A DNA stretch of 64,000 nt. Source: Pogonophryne albipinna. Lineage: Eukaryota; Chordata; Actinopteri; Perciformes; Artedidraconidae. Numbering within the stretch: the first letter of the stretch is position 1; each line of letters opens with the position of its first letter. Location of the stretch: the NCBI GenBank assembly GCA_028583405.1, contig CM053253.1:5570296-5634295 (forward strand), read 5' to 3'. The notes beneath the pieces were generated by a model. It was given only the letters and a program-made list of their open reading frames with translations. It had not been told where the DNA came from and ran no database searches. Position numbers and translations under genes: made by a program. Below are positions 53,236 through 64,000 of the stretch, piece by piece.

Positions 53236-54527
53236 CCTCTCGGTTTCCTTCAAAGATGGAGAACGCCAGTTGAGAATAAACGTCCCCTATTTACTTCCTT
53301 GGGGAAATGACAGCGGTAACGGTTTCTAATAACGATAGTAGCCAGGGGTACAACAGCCGCTTCCCTTCCTCCCACAGGCTCTCTGGTTTCAGGCATGGAT
53401 GTATAAAGAGAACTGGAGGCGGGACTCCGTTCATTCCTATGAGAGATGCTCAGTGGCGCAGGAAGGCAAAATAGAGCAACTGTAGATTCAGAAAGTACCC
53501 GGATCATCCGCTTACTGAGCATGCGCAGTGGAGTTTTCTCGCATCCGATCCTGTGATCCGATCTCCCGCTCTCGGCTTATTTTTTTACATTTTGTATCTT
53601 TGAGAGTTTGAGACCCTATTGGTTTTAACAGGGGCTATACAAGTGTTCGTGTTGGGTACTTTATTTAGCTCAAAAAATATATTTTCTATATACGCTGGCT
53701 GATCTACAGACGTCTGTTTCCCAATGTCAGTCCCAGAATAAAAAGTCTTCTGGTGCCAAAATGACGTCATGAAGGTTGTAGTACCACCGTTTGTCCACTA
53801 CGGCCATTCATAAAATTGGCTTCAATGGCCGGAGCACATCCTGGTTTCAGGCATAGAGGTTTCAGGTCTGGGTGTCAAATGCGCGCCGAAATCATGAAAG
53901 CACTTTCACCCCCCCTAGCTAAGCAACTGCGCAATGCAATTACAACATGTCTTTATGTTCTGTATTTAATAGAAGAATAAAACACATTAACCTAAACAAT
54001 TATGCACATTAGACAGTTGCAACATTCCCTTGCACTATTTTATTGCTTCTTTAATTAGTTTTTTTGTTTATTTATTAGGGTAGGGGTTAGGATTAGAGTA
54101 ATTTAAAAACCTTTGAGGCGCTTATGTTTCAGTCAATAACATTGAATGCCGCTTATGTTTTAGTCAATAACATTGAATGGTGCATATAAAGTATAGATAA
54201 CATTTAAAAAACAGTTTACATCTTACATATCAGTAAAAAAAAAGGCACATAAACATCAGTGTTCATTACATTAATTCAAAACTGAGGGAAGAAAACAGAA
54301 AAGAAAAAACAAACAACAACAAACACATGTGGTCCCCCAGGAATTAAGCATTATAAGTTAACCAACATAAGAGAAGTAATAAAATAAATGTAAAAAATAC
54401 ACTTCCGGTCGTACTTTTTTTTTTCTTCCGTTCTACTTCCTGTATGTGCGTCTGGCTGCTGCAGCTCAATCTCTGTATACATCCATGCTGTCTGTCAAAA
54501 AACGGTAGATTTATTTATTGACTTACA
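53236..54527. promoter_or_regulatory. Head-to-head promoter interval of bicd and apex2
   Basis: On the minus strand a consensus donor (CCGAGAG|GTGAG region at 53236-53231) marks a non-coding first exon of bicd, whose start is probably within 53260-53560. On the plus strand apex2 starts at 54528 after a small uORF (ATG at about 54485, seven codons). The interval holds a repeat with direct copies of CTGGTTTCAGGCAT (53390 and 53850) and AT-rich sequence at 53930-54400. No TATA box can be assigned with confidence. Confidence 0.45.
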
Positions 54528-57500
54528 ATGAAGATCGTTACCTGGAACATAAATGGCATAAGGACTTTCAGAGGAGGCATTAAAAAGGCTCTTGATTCTC
54601 TGGACGCGGATATAATCTGTGTTCAAGAGACAAAAGTGACAAGTAAGTGGTGTTTGCTTGAAAACGTGGAGAGGCTGTCATGTGGACATGAAGTTTGTTA
54701 TGGGAGATATTAGAGGTGTAACCCCTTAATGTTTCCCCCACAGGAGACTTGCTTGATGAGAGGACTGCCATTGTTGACGGATACAACTCTTATTTCAGCT
54801 TTAGTCGAGGACGCAGCGGCTATTCAGGTTCATTACATTGTCTTATACATTGATTTTTACGGCTTTGAATTGTTATGTACAGATTTTTCTTTTACATTAT
54901 ATTTGATCGACCCAGACTCAATAGTGTAATGTAGCTAATTGCATATCAAGTATTTTAATTGTGTGCAAAATCGAGGTAGTATTACGTTTCTTTGAGTATA
55001 AATATTACACTTTTTTTACTACATTACATACATTTTACAGCTGTAATTACTTTACAAATTAAGATGTCTGCATAAAAACACAAAAGTTTATAAAGTACGA
55101 TGTTTTATTATTAGATACAGCTTATACAAAAACAGCCTATTCGATTAATTAGCCAATTGAGAGATCAGTCATTCATTATATAATCATTTAATCAATAAAC
55201 ATGAGGTTCATTTTCTAATCTATTTTGAATATTAGTTGTGTTTTTTGGGGTGTTTTTGCATTTAATATTCCATTAACATTTACTGTTTATACTTACTTTG
55301 ACTTAAGTAACCTTTCCAATGCAAGTGTTTTTACTGTTTGCTATTTGTACTTTTACTTACTTGAAGAATGTAAATACTTCTTCCACCAAAACCCCACAAT
55401 AGTCTAGATTAAGATACTTCTTTCAATTTACACACGGCATCTATTGCACGTCTGTCCGTCCTGGGAGAGGGATCCCTCCTCTGTTGCTCTCCCTGAGGTT
55501 TCTCCCATTTTTCCCTTTAAACTGTGGGGTTTCTCTGGAAGTTTTTCCTTGTACGATGTGAGGGTCTAAGGACAGAGGGTGTCGTATTGTCATACTGATA
55601 TTTTGTACAAACTGTGAAGTCCACTGAGACAAATGTAACATTTGTGATATTGGGCTATATAAATAAACATTGATTGATTGATTGACTTCTATTATTAACT
55701 TGTCATTAATCCAAACTGAACCCTGTTAATGCCACTGCCCATTGTTACACATTCTTTACGGATACCTTACTATAACCATGCAAACTAATTCCCGTCCCAT
55801 TCCTCACATGCACAGGGGTTGCCACTTACTGTAAAGACAGTGCCACTCCATGTGCTGCTGGAGAGGGTCTCACCGGTCTGCTGACCCACCATGAAGGAGC
55901 TGTTGGATGTTATGGAGACCAGTCTGAGTTCTGCAGCGAGGAACTGCAGCTTCTGGACAATGAAGGACGAACCGTTATCACACAGCACAGAGTCATGTAA
56001 GAGATATCCAGACATTCTTCTTGCATGTTTCACGTGCGGTACTTGTTTGTTTGTTCTCTGGTTATGCACTGGAATAGCCCTCACAATCTTTACAAGCTGT
56101 CAGATTTTCTATTACAAGTCAAGTCTAGTCAATTTGATTGATATAGCCCAATATTACAAATGACAAATGTAGTACTGGAAGGTTTATATTCTGCACTGTA
56201 TATGATACCCTCTTTCCTTTCAGACACTTGCTTTGGACTAGAAAGAAAACCCTTACCAATTTTTATTGGGGTAAATATTTAAGAAAACCTCAGTTATAGC
56301 GATTTAAGAAGGGATTACTCTTCCAGGACGGACCTACAATAGATGGCGTGTTTACAGAATAGACCAACATGTTATAATTACAATATTGAATATCCATAAG
56401 ATACATTGGAAGAGAGACAGGAGATGAGGCTGAATCACTTTAATGACATTGATCCAGGACACAGAAAGAGAAGGGCCCAGGAAGTAGAAGATTTAAAAAT
56501 GAATTATTCAATTCAAGTATCAGAAGAAATTTGGAGATCAAAACAGACACGTTGATAACGACCATATCAACGGTTATTCAGTTTTAAAATATAATATATG
56601 CCTCTTTTTCCCCACAGGTGTCAGGACAAAGAACAAACTGTAACTGTGATCAACGTGTACTGTCCGCGGGCCGACCCTGAGAAGCCGGAGCGAAAGCAGT
56701 TCAAGCTTCAGTTCTACAAACTGCTTCAGAGTCGGGCTGAAGCTATACTGAAAGATGGGAGGTGAGAGTTTTCAAAGACTGAAAATAAAGATTTTAGTTT
56801 CAATCTTTACACAAATATTTCAACTTTCAATCTGTTGTTATTTTTAAATCTGCTACATTTGACCAGTTTACAGCTGTTGCACGTTTGAGCTTGAACATCC
56901 CACTGCTGTCATGAGTGGATAAACACTTAAAGTAATTTACAATGTGGTAAAAGAAACAGCTAATGTATGACTTATTTTGGAAAATGTACCATGAGAGTTT
57001 TTGCTACTTACTCTGTTATCCTCTCTCTTTTTTAAACTTCCAAACTAATGTTTTTCCTGTTCTATTTTTCAGCCACGTGATCGTTTTAGGAGATGTAAAC
57101 ACGTCTCACCGGCAAATAGACCACTGTGACCCCAGCGATATTGTAAGTACATTTGAACACATTCACATTTGCTCGTCTTTTAGGAAATGTGATTTTCCAA
57201 TATCTTGCCAAGAGTCAGAGAATAGGATTGATACCAATCTCATGTCTGCTTCAGGGTTTCCGTTAGCCGGTAATTACCGGTTTTTAGCTGGTAAAATTGA
57301 TTAAAAACCGGTAAATTCAAAGCCTGCCGGTCAAAATGTCTGGTAATAATTAGGGATGCTCCGATAGATCGGCCGCCGGTCATTATTGGCTGATATTCAC
57401 TCTTAATAGTTTGATCGGTGCTCTCTATAAAGGCCGATCAGGAGAGCTGGATCTGATCGATATGGACTTAAACGCGAGTGAAGTATAACCGGACGCGAGA

Positions 57501-59430
57501 GAGAGATCAGATCAGCTGCTGAGTCAGACCGAGACACGCAGCTCTGCATAATCACCTGAAGCCCCGCCTCTGTTTAGCGAGCTGCAGCAGCTGCATGATA
57601 AACTGACGGGCTGTCAGGAGAGAGAGGGAGGGAGAGAGAGGGAGAGGGAGGGAGAGGGGAAAAGAGAGGATCCGTTTCTCCCGTGTTATTATTCAAAGTT
57701 GATGTAAACTTTTCAATAATGTACGTTATCTACTACAAGTAGTTTGTTTGAATGTAATAATTATGTTGTTTGTGGAATCATTTATTGAAAAATGAATCTG
57801 AATTTTTCGATCTGTTACGATTATAAACTGAAGCAATATAAAAATGAGCCCCGTGAACTGAGTTTTAAACATCAGCATATCCGCTCATAGTCCGGTAATT
57901 ACCTGCTAACGAAACTCTGCTACACAACTCTTATTATTATTATTGAAATATGACCGGTAAGTTTCAAATTTGTCCGTTAAAATAAATTCTGCCCGGACAT
58001 TTGACCGGCGAGAAAAAATCCTAGCGGAAACCCTGGTCTGCTTATGAAGTTACAGCCAGCAGTTGGATTAGCTTATTTCTGACTAAAACAGCTGAGACAC
58101 TAAACAGCGGATCAAATGTAAAACAATCCGCCCACTGGCAACTTTCAATCTCATATTTCATGTGTATAACCTGCACTGTCTACTGCTCAGCTGTTCAACG
58201 TTTCCGGGGGTGTTATCTATCGCATCAAGGAAGCATGTGGTGGTGTTATTATATCAGGCTAATTTTGAACAAGAACAAAACTCTACATTTCTCATTACTT
58301 AGGAGGATTTCATTGAAAACCCTGGGAGGAAATGGCTGAATGGCTTCTTGCATAGTGGCAGACAAACAGAGGAAACGAATGAGGAGGAACCCAACGAAGA
58401 ACCTGAGGTAACTTCCTCAGATCCCGTCCACGGTGGGAAATTTGTGGATACATTTCGCCACTTCCATCCGACTCGCACCAGCGCCTTCACGTGCTGGTCC
58501 ACCATGACTGGAGCGCGGCAGACCAACTACGGCACGCGCATTGACTACATCTTCGCCGACTGCCAGCTGGCCAAAGAGCAGTTTGTAGCAGTGGACATCA
58601 TGCCGGAGGTGGAGGGGTCGGACCACTGCCCTGTGTGGGGGAAGCTGAGCTGCTCCCTCCTGCCCAGCTCCAAGCCCCCCCCCTTCTGCACATGCTACCT
58701 GCCAGAGTTTGCAGGCAAGCAGCAGAAACTGTCCCGCTTCTTTGTTAAAGTGGACCAGAAATCGATTCAGTCCGAGCACAGGGAGGGATTACCTGGATCT
58801 CAGGAAGAGGAGGAATTGAGGGAGAATTTAAAGCCATCCGGAGCTGGAAACGCCTCTGGTAAAAAACGGTTATTAACATCAGACTCCGTTGTCCCAAAGG
58901 GGAAAAAGGCTAAGACTTGTCCAAAGCCACAGGGCAGCCTCCTCTCCTTTTTCAAACCCAAACTTCCAACGGCTGCTCCCTCTACCGAAGCCCCTGAAAA
59001 GAAAACACTCGGCACGGACAAAGTAACCTCTTCGCAAAACTCCCAAAAAGCGTGCACAACCAGCAAAGACACATCCTCAGTCACAAGCAGCGAAACTGTC
59101 CCTGAGCTCCTCGATGATGCTTCAACAAAGCTCTGCACCTCAATGAAAAGTGACAAACCGATTAATCTAAAACCTTTAACCCCAGCGCCCGATGTGGGAC
59201 AGTCCGGTGCCAAAAAAGAGGCTTCATTGGGGTTCTGGAAGTCCGTGCTTCATGGTCCGCCTCCACCGCCCTCCTGTAAGGTCCATAGGGAACCCTGTGT
59301 GCTGCGTACTGTGAAGAAGGAGGGGCCGAACATGGGGAAACAGTTCTTTGTTTGCGCCCGTCCTCAGGGACACGCCTCCAACCCCGACGCTCGGTGTAGT
59401 TTCTTTGCGTGGGTGGAGAAGGGAAAGTAA
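54528..59430 (+). CDS. apex2: DNA-(apurinic or apyrimidinic site) endonuclease 2
   Basis: APE2 has 3'-5' exonuclease, 3'-phosphodiesterase and weak AP-endonuclease activity. It works in base-excision repair and ATR-Chk1 signalling. Six exons join in phase to 573 aa (human 518): 54528-54642, 54744-54827, 55816-55996, 56618-56761, 57073-57142, 58303-59430 (TAA). The exonuclease-endonuclease-phosphatase fold spans about residues 1-310: WNINGIR (6-12), QETK with metal-binding Glu34, SFSRGRSGYSGVATYC, INVYCPRADP, GDVNTSH (Asp182, Asn184) and GSDHCPVW (His306). After it come two PCNA-interaction boxes, QQKLSRFF (338-345) and QGSLLSFF (408-415), within a Ser/Lys-rich linker. The C-terminal GRF zinc finger (about 523-570) has C..HREPC, GKQFFVCARP and RCSFFAW. 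The intron 2 donor (TCAG|GTTCAT) is weak. A 784-bp hAT element fills most of intron 5. Confidence 0.96.
55436..55685 (+). mobile_element. L2-like LINE 3' end with (ATTG)n tail
   Basis: GATATTGGGCTATATAAATA followed by AAACATTGATTGATTGATTG is the classic L2-type tail. The preceding TTTTTCCTTGTACGATGTGA is a conserved 3' UTR word in fish copies. It lies in apex2 intron 2. A short inverted piece of the same tail (TGATATAGCCCAATATTAC) is in intron 3 at about 56120-56170. Confidence 0.75.
57252..58035. mobile_element. hAT-type MITE in apex2 intron 5
   Basis: The ends CAGGGTTTCCGTTAGCCGG and CTAGCGGAAACCCTG are inverted, with exact 8-bp target duplications GTCTGCTT at 57244-57251 and 58036-58043. 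TTACCGG/CCGGTAA words lie just inside both ends. It contains a nested repeat. Confidence 0.95.
57352..57780. mobile_element. Nested hAT-related repeat (sister of 36680-40290)
   Basis: Begins near AGGGATGCTCCGATAGATCGG and shares GGTGCTCTCTATAAAGGCCG, a GA-rich tract and GAATGTAATAATTATGTTG with the remnant at 36.7 kb. It lacks the BED coding part and the TTCATTTG-flanked insertion. Its right end is approximate. Confidence 0.65.
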
Positions 59431-59712
59431 CATGTTTACTGTGTGGACCGCAAGGTGTTTTTCCCAGATAGCTTCACAAGTACTGTAAGAAAACCACACA
59501 AATGTCTCAGCATTTCACACATTCAAATAGTTCACTGTATGTTTCTATGTTTTTTTTATTATAATAGTATTAAAAGATTGTTGTTTTTTTCTATTGAATG
59601 TAATTATTAGTTACATTTGTTTTTGGAGCTGAAACAATTAGGCAAATAATACATTAATTGTCTATTAACGGAAAATGTATCTGCAACAAATGTAATAATA
59701 ATTTTTCAAGAA

Positions 59713-59718
59713 AATAAA
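59713..59718 (+). other. Polyadenylation signal of apex2
   Basis: AATAAA about 285 bp past the stop codon, followed by a T/G-rich stretch. No other AATAAA lies between the stop and this site. Confidence 0.6.
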
Positions 59719-59904
59719 ATCTTGTTCCAGCTTCTGAAATGTGAGGATTTGCAGCATTTCTCTCTCTCATGTCATTGTACATAATATATATTTGATTTTT
59801 TTTTACCAGTGGTTGCACAAATCAAGCAAATTAGAGATGTCACCTTGGAAACGATCCTTAAATAATTAATCTAGTATGACAACAAATAATTGCATTGTTT
59901 GTTT

Positions 59905-60060
59905 GTAGCCTTTATTTAACCAGGTGAAAGCCCCTTGAGATCAAAAGATCTCTTTTTCAAGGGTGACCTGCAGCACATTAGTTACACATGTAACATAAAA
60001 ACAACAGAACAACAATAAGGATGACATACAACATAATGTACAGGGTACAGCTTACAAACT
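59905..60060 (-). mobile_element. LINE 3' tail, reverse orientation
   Basis: CTTTATTTAACCAGGTGAAA followed by CTTGAGATCAAAAGATCTC and TTTTTCAAGGGTGACCTG is the inverse of the GGTTAAATAAA-ended tail also seen at 4560-4640. The repeat may continue leftward in ORF sense to about 60250. Confidence 0.65.
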
Positions 60061-60249
60061 CTATTTATAGTGACAGGTACCATTAGTATCAAACAGCATG
60101 TCACCCAGCCGAGTTTTAAAATGATGCAGGGGAACCAAACCATGTTTGCAGACTGTTACAATTTAGTGGAGCTGCACAACTAAAAGCAACTAAAAGCATA
60201 AAAAGACTTGTTGCAGTCCTGCTTGTTATCATACCAGATAGTGTATAAT

Positions 60250-61960
60250 GTATATTAAACTGTCATCTGTAGGACAGACTGAGTTAAAAGTAAATGGTCT
60301 GCAAAGGCTCAAATCCCTGTGTTCCCTCCAGTGAGTTTCTCTACTCCTACTTTTGTCTAATTTACATCAGTGACTTTCTGTGGTAGCCAGTAGATGGCAA
60401 TGATGGTAGACGGACAAAAATGCAGCTCAGAGAAGAAATGAAAAGTAACTTTCCACAGCAACTCTTTATGCTGACATCACCAAATTACAACCACTGAAAT
60501 GCAATGTAATTTAAGACAAGATTATTAAAGATAAGATTAACCTTTATTGATTCCCGTAAGAAAATCAGATGTTAAAGCAACAACAAGTATAAGATTCTAA
60601 CACAGAAGCGAATAGGCAAGAGGTCACATAAGGACACATAAGAAGTATGTAGGCCAGTATCATGGATGGATTACTGAGCTGGGCACAGACACAGGGCCCC
60701 CCAGGCATTCACCTACAAATGTCACTCAAAGAATTGCATAGCGGCCAGTAATAGACTCAAAATAAAGACAGTGACATTAAACTACTAGAAGGAGAAACCA
60801 AAAGATGAAAAACAGGCCTTAACAACTACAAAGAGATGCAGAGAGACATATCATTAATATGAAAAGTTATAAAGTATATGTTCCTATGAAGAGATATGGT
60901 GGGAGCTTTTGCACATATGTTCCCAGGGGCACATGGCCAGACAGAAGTGTATTTCATTTGTCGTTTTTTTATTTGTCAGTTTCAGGGCTGCAGAAACAGG
61001 GAGTGGCTTGACTTGTGACATGGCAGGAAATGTCTTCACGCGCGCAAATTACTACCTCTCCCATTTTTTTCTCTCCTCTCACAGCTGCATGCGTCTGAGA
61101 GAAAAGGCAGTTTTTCTGACGTGGACCAGGCCACACGTTTTAACTCTACTCTACTTCTGTGAAGACGGAGGACATCCATCTGTCTGACTGCTACTGGAGA
61201 AGTGAGTACCTTCAAGGCCGGCAGACTACAGCTGCTCTAACAAAAGCCACGAGACAATTCCCATTCATACATGTGGAAAGCTACTTAAGATAAAATATGA
61301 TGTTTACTCCAGTGTACTGTATATTGACAGTAGAGATAGAGATGCCATTATTTTTCAACCTGTTTCTTTCATTTCTAAGCAAAGGATGTAGTGATACTGT
61401 CCTTTTGGTGACATGCTGGCAGTTGTTAAGCACATGGGATTTAAAGACGCACTGACACACATGAGACCATCATGAAAGCTAATTCTGGTAACACTGTTTG
61501 GTACAAAAATAACATTTGATAAATGTTTCCTTAAGCCATATTTTAGCTATAAAAGTATGTAATTATATGTTAGATGCTTTGTCCTGTATTTTTACGAATC
61601 ACTGGGTCATTTAAGGTGACAGAGGCAGCCATGATAAGTACAGACCTTGAACCTGATTTTTGCCAAATCTTTCAAACATGGACATTTATTTCCTCTTTTA
61701 TTATGATGTCAAGCTTTCTAGAAATTAAACACATTTTAAAAGGTATGACAAGAATCTGCTATGACTTCAGAGGAAATATTTTCCAGTAGAAGTATTTGTG
61801 TTATGCTGAGATAAAGAGCACATGGGTGGGTGTAAAGGCAAAGCTCATATCTCTATGAAGTTGAACTCATCAACCAACTGAAAAATTGTTCGTGAGAATT
61901 GTATGACCTTTTAATCTTGAGGAAATGAGTAACAGGTTGAGGGTGTCGGTTGGTTGCTTC
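60250..61960. other. Intergenic stretch with no gene recognised
   Basis: AT-rich sequence. A short RTE/L2-like word (AACCTTTATTGATTCCC, about 60538) hints at an old LINE tail. The frames at 60909-61187 and 61574-61789 resemble no family I know. Confidence 0.5.
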
Positions 61961-61969
61961 AATAAGAGA

Positions 61970-62290
61970 TCAAATAGTCATAAAACCCCCTATTAAGCTC
62001 ATTTTCAGGTTCATATTAGTATGTAGCGTCTCTACTGGGACATGTCTCCATGATTTAATGTTCAAAAAGCTCTTTATTTTTCTCATACTGCCTGTGCTGC
62101 AGCACCTCTTTTCACCCTCTGTCTGAAACCAGAGCCCAGTCTGCTCTGATTGGTTAGCTGGCTGGCTCTGTTGTGATTGGTCAAACGCTTAGAGATGTCC
62201 CGCCTCTTAGCCTATCATGTACAATGTGTTGGAGCGCTAGCCAATAGAAGCATAAGTGTTACGTACTGATGTCACTATGCCCTGGTAGTA
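61970..62290 (+). repeat. CCAAT-rich dispersed repeat, copy 3 (most complete)
   Basis: Starts near CCCCCTATTAAGCTCATTTT and includes GGGACATGTCTCCATGATTT, GTTCAAAAAGCTCTTTATTT, CACCCTCTGTCTGAAACCAG, two GATTGG boxes and TGATGTCACTATG. Copies 1 and 2 are at 7465 and 27137. It lies immediately upstream of the LINE. Confidence 0.75.
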
Positions 62291-62299
62291 AAGTAGAGT

Positions 62300-64000
62300 C
62301 CAATGGATGCGTTTCAGGTCAACTTTGGGATTTTAGTCAGAGCTTTAGATGCAACAAAAACCTATATAACACAGTACTTTTTAGCTGCGCCTGCTCTCAC
62401 ACCAAGCTAATATCATCGACGCCATTGCGCCCGTGAAAGTTAAGAAAATCTTTGGTAAAACAAAAGCACCATGGAGAAACTCGCCATCTGTGAAATTTCA
62501 AAAAACAGAATGCCAGAAAGCTGAACGAATGGTGGCGGAAAACAAAACTCAAGATGCATCATGATATTTGCAAAGAAAAACTATTCACCTACGGTCTTGA
62601 ACTGAAGCAAGCTAGACGATCATTTTTCTCTGCTCTTATCAACAAAAATATCAATAACTCTCGTTTATTATTTTCTACTGTTGATAAGTTAACTAACCCC
62701 AGAATGGAAATAGCCCCTGAACTAATCTCCACTCTGAAATGTAATGATTTAGCTTTGTTCTTCACAGAAAAGTTCTTAAAGATCAGGCAAAATATCAGTT
62801 CCTCAATTCCGAGTCTTGACCCTATGTTCTCGTTGCAAGCACACAGAATTAACCAAGCCAAAATGTCAAAGTTTGTTCCAGTCAGCCATAAAACACTAGA
62901 AGAAGTTACACTCCATCTAAAAACAACTACATGTAGTCTTGATAGTCTTCCGACAAACCTTTTTAAAAGTGTCTATTGTTATATTGCCTCAGATGTACTG
63001 CAGATTGTGAACATGTCACTCCATTCAGGTGACTTCCCTAAGGGCTTGAAAACTGCAGTTATTAAGCCACTGCTAAAAAAGAACACCCTCGGGCCTCGAT
63101 ACGCTGACAATCAGTAATTACAGGCAAATCTCAAATTTACCATTTTTAAGCAAAATAATTAAAAAGGTTGTCTACCTACAACTTAACAGTTTTTTGACTT
63201 TGAATAATATTTTAAACACCTTCCAATCTGGTTTTAGGTCTCGTCATAGCACAGAGACGGTTTTATTAAAGATTTTAAATGACATTCATTTTAATACCGA
63301 CTGTGGGAAATCTACAGTTCTAGTTCTATTCTATACCTCAGTGCGGTGTTTGACACCGTAGATCACAATATTTTAATAGAAAGACTAGAGAAATGTGTGG
63401 GTCTGTCTGGCACTGTCCTAAAATGGTTTAAATCCTATGTAGAAGACAGAGAGTATTTTGTTTCCATTGGTAGCTGTACATCGGACAGAACCAAAATGTG
63501 GAGTTCCCCAGGGGTCGATCCTCGGGCCTCTTCTATTCAATTTGTACATGCTGCCACTTGCTCTAATAATTATAAATAACAACATTTCACATCATAATTA
63601 CGCGGATGACACCCAAATCTACATATCACTTTCTATAGATGAATACGGTCCTACTGATTTATTGATCACATGTCTAAAACAAGAACATGACTGGATGTGC
63701 CGTAATTTCTTACAGCTCAATACAAAAAACGAAGTAATTGTTTTTGGAACCAAAGAAGAGAGAATTAAAGTCACTGCACACCTGGAATCACTATCACTCG
63801 AACCCAAAAGTCAAGCAAGAAACCTAGGTATAATTTTAGACTCTGACCTCAATTTTAACAGCCACATCAGGGCAATCAATAAATCATCTACCATCTAAAA
63901 AATATCTTGTGTATTAAAGACCTTATGTCCAAGCAGGACCTTGACAAACTTGTCCATGCATTTGTTTTTAGCAAGCTTGACTACTGCAACAGCATCTTCA
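62300..64000 (+). mobile_element. Decayed L2/Rex1-like LINE (ORF2 reverse transcriptase), runs off the window
   Basis: The coding remnant begins at about 62320 and breaks frame several times. The linker reads APWR...ECQKAER-type and FTYGLELKQARRSFF. Reverse transcriptase motifs follow in order: NYRQISNLPFLSKI (about 63115), FQSGFRSRHSTET (63225), FDTVDHNILIERLE (63345), [19 protein letters not shown] (63493) and the catalytic [11 protein letters not shown] (63595). Frameshifts fall between the linker and the first RT motif, before FDTVDH and before GVPQG, and a stop precedes the C-terminal part, so this copy cannot be active. No N-terminal endonuclease is in the window. Confidence 0.9.

Overview
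The window is vertebrate nuclear DNA, almost certainly a ray-finned (probably percomorph teleost) fish. The genes are split into short exons with GT-AG introns. CA/GT microsatellites are long, and small non-autonomous DNA transposons (hAT-type with 8-bp target duplications, TTAA-flanked piggyBac-type) and L2/Rex-like LINE tails are dense. There is no bacterial-style operon, CRISPR array or phage.

Five protein-coding genes can be reconstructed exon by exon. (1) 2262-5944 (+): the last seven coding exons of a PFKFB gene (pfkfb1-like), covering the bisphosphatase half of the enzyme that makes and breaks fructose-2,6-bisphosphate; the kinase exons lie left of the window. (2) 8439-16721 (-): a complete ten-coding-exon MAGE-domain gene, nsmce3, the SMC5/6 complex subunit. 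(3) 19000-28023 (+): a complete nine-exon slc25a20, the mitochondrial carnitine/acylcarnitine carrier, 299 aa. (4) 32284-51606 (-): a complete eight-coding-exon Bicaudal-D family dynein adaptor of 1124 aa with an unusually long Ser/Arg-rich tail. (5) 54528-59430 (+): a complete six-exon apex2, the AP endonuclease 2, with PCNA-binding boxes and a C-terminal GRF zinc finger. nsmce3/slc25a20 and bicd/apex2 are head-to-head pairs; slc25a20/bicd are tail-to-tail. From 62.3 kb to the right edge lies a decayed L2/Rex1-like LINE.

The genes do not form one pathway: they cover glycolytic control, chromosome maintenance, fatty-acid import, dynein transport and base-excision repair. Their order is informative, however. 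As I recall the human map, MAGED2-TRO-PFKFB1-APEX2-ALAS2 are neighbours on Xp11.21, so the MAGE/PFKFB/APEX2 set here looks like the ancestral form of that block, with the fish MAGE gene still carrying introns.

Much of the remaining sequence is mobile DNA inserted into other mobile DNA. Several insertions can be proved from exact target duplications, and some from an empty-site copy elsewhere in the window. The least ordinary observations are: a remnant of a restriction-like-endonuclease LINE lying inside a CA/GT microsatellite in slc25a20 intron 3; a TTAA-repeat-TTAA-MITE-TTAA-repeat-TTAA arrangement in intron 5 of the same gene; two different hAT elements side by side sharing one target duplication; a several-level nest at 36.7-40.3 kb; and a likely third vertebrate Bicaudal-D paralogue. 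I found no clearly new enzymatic or defence system.
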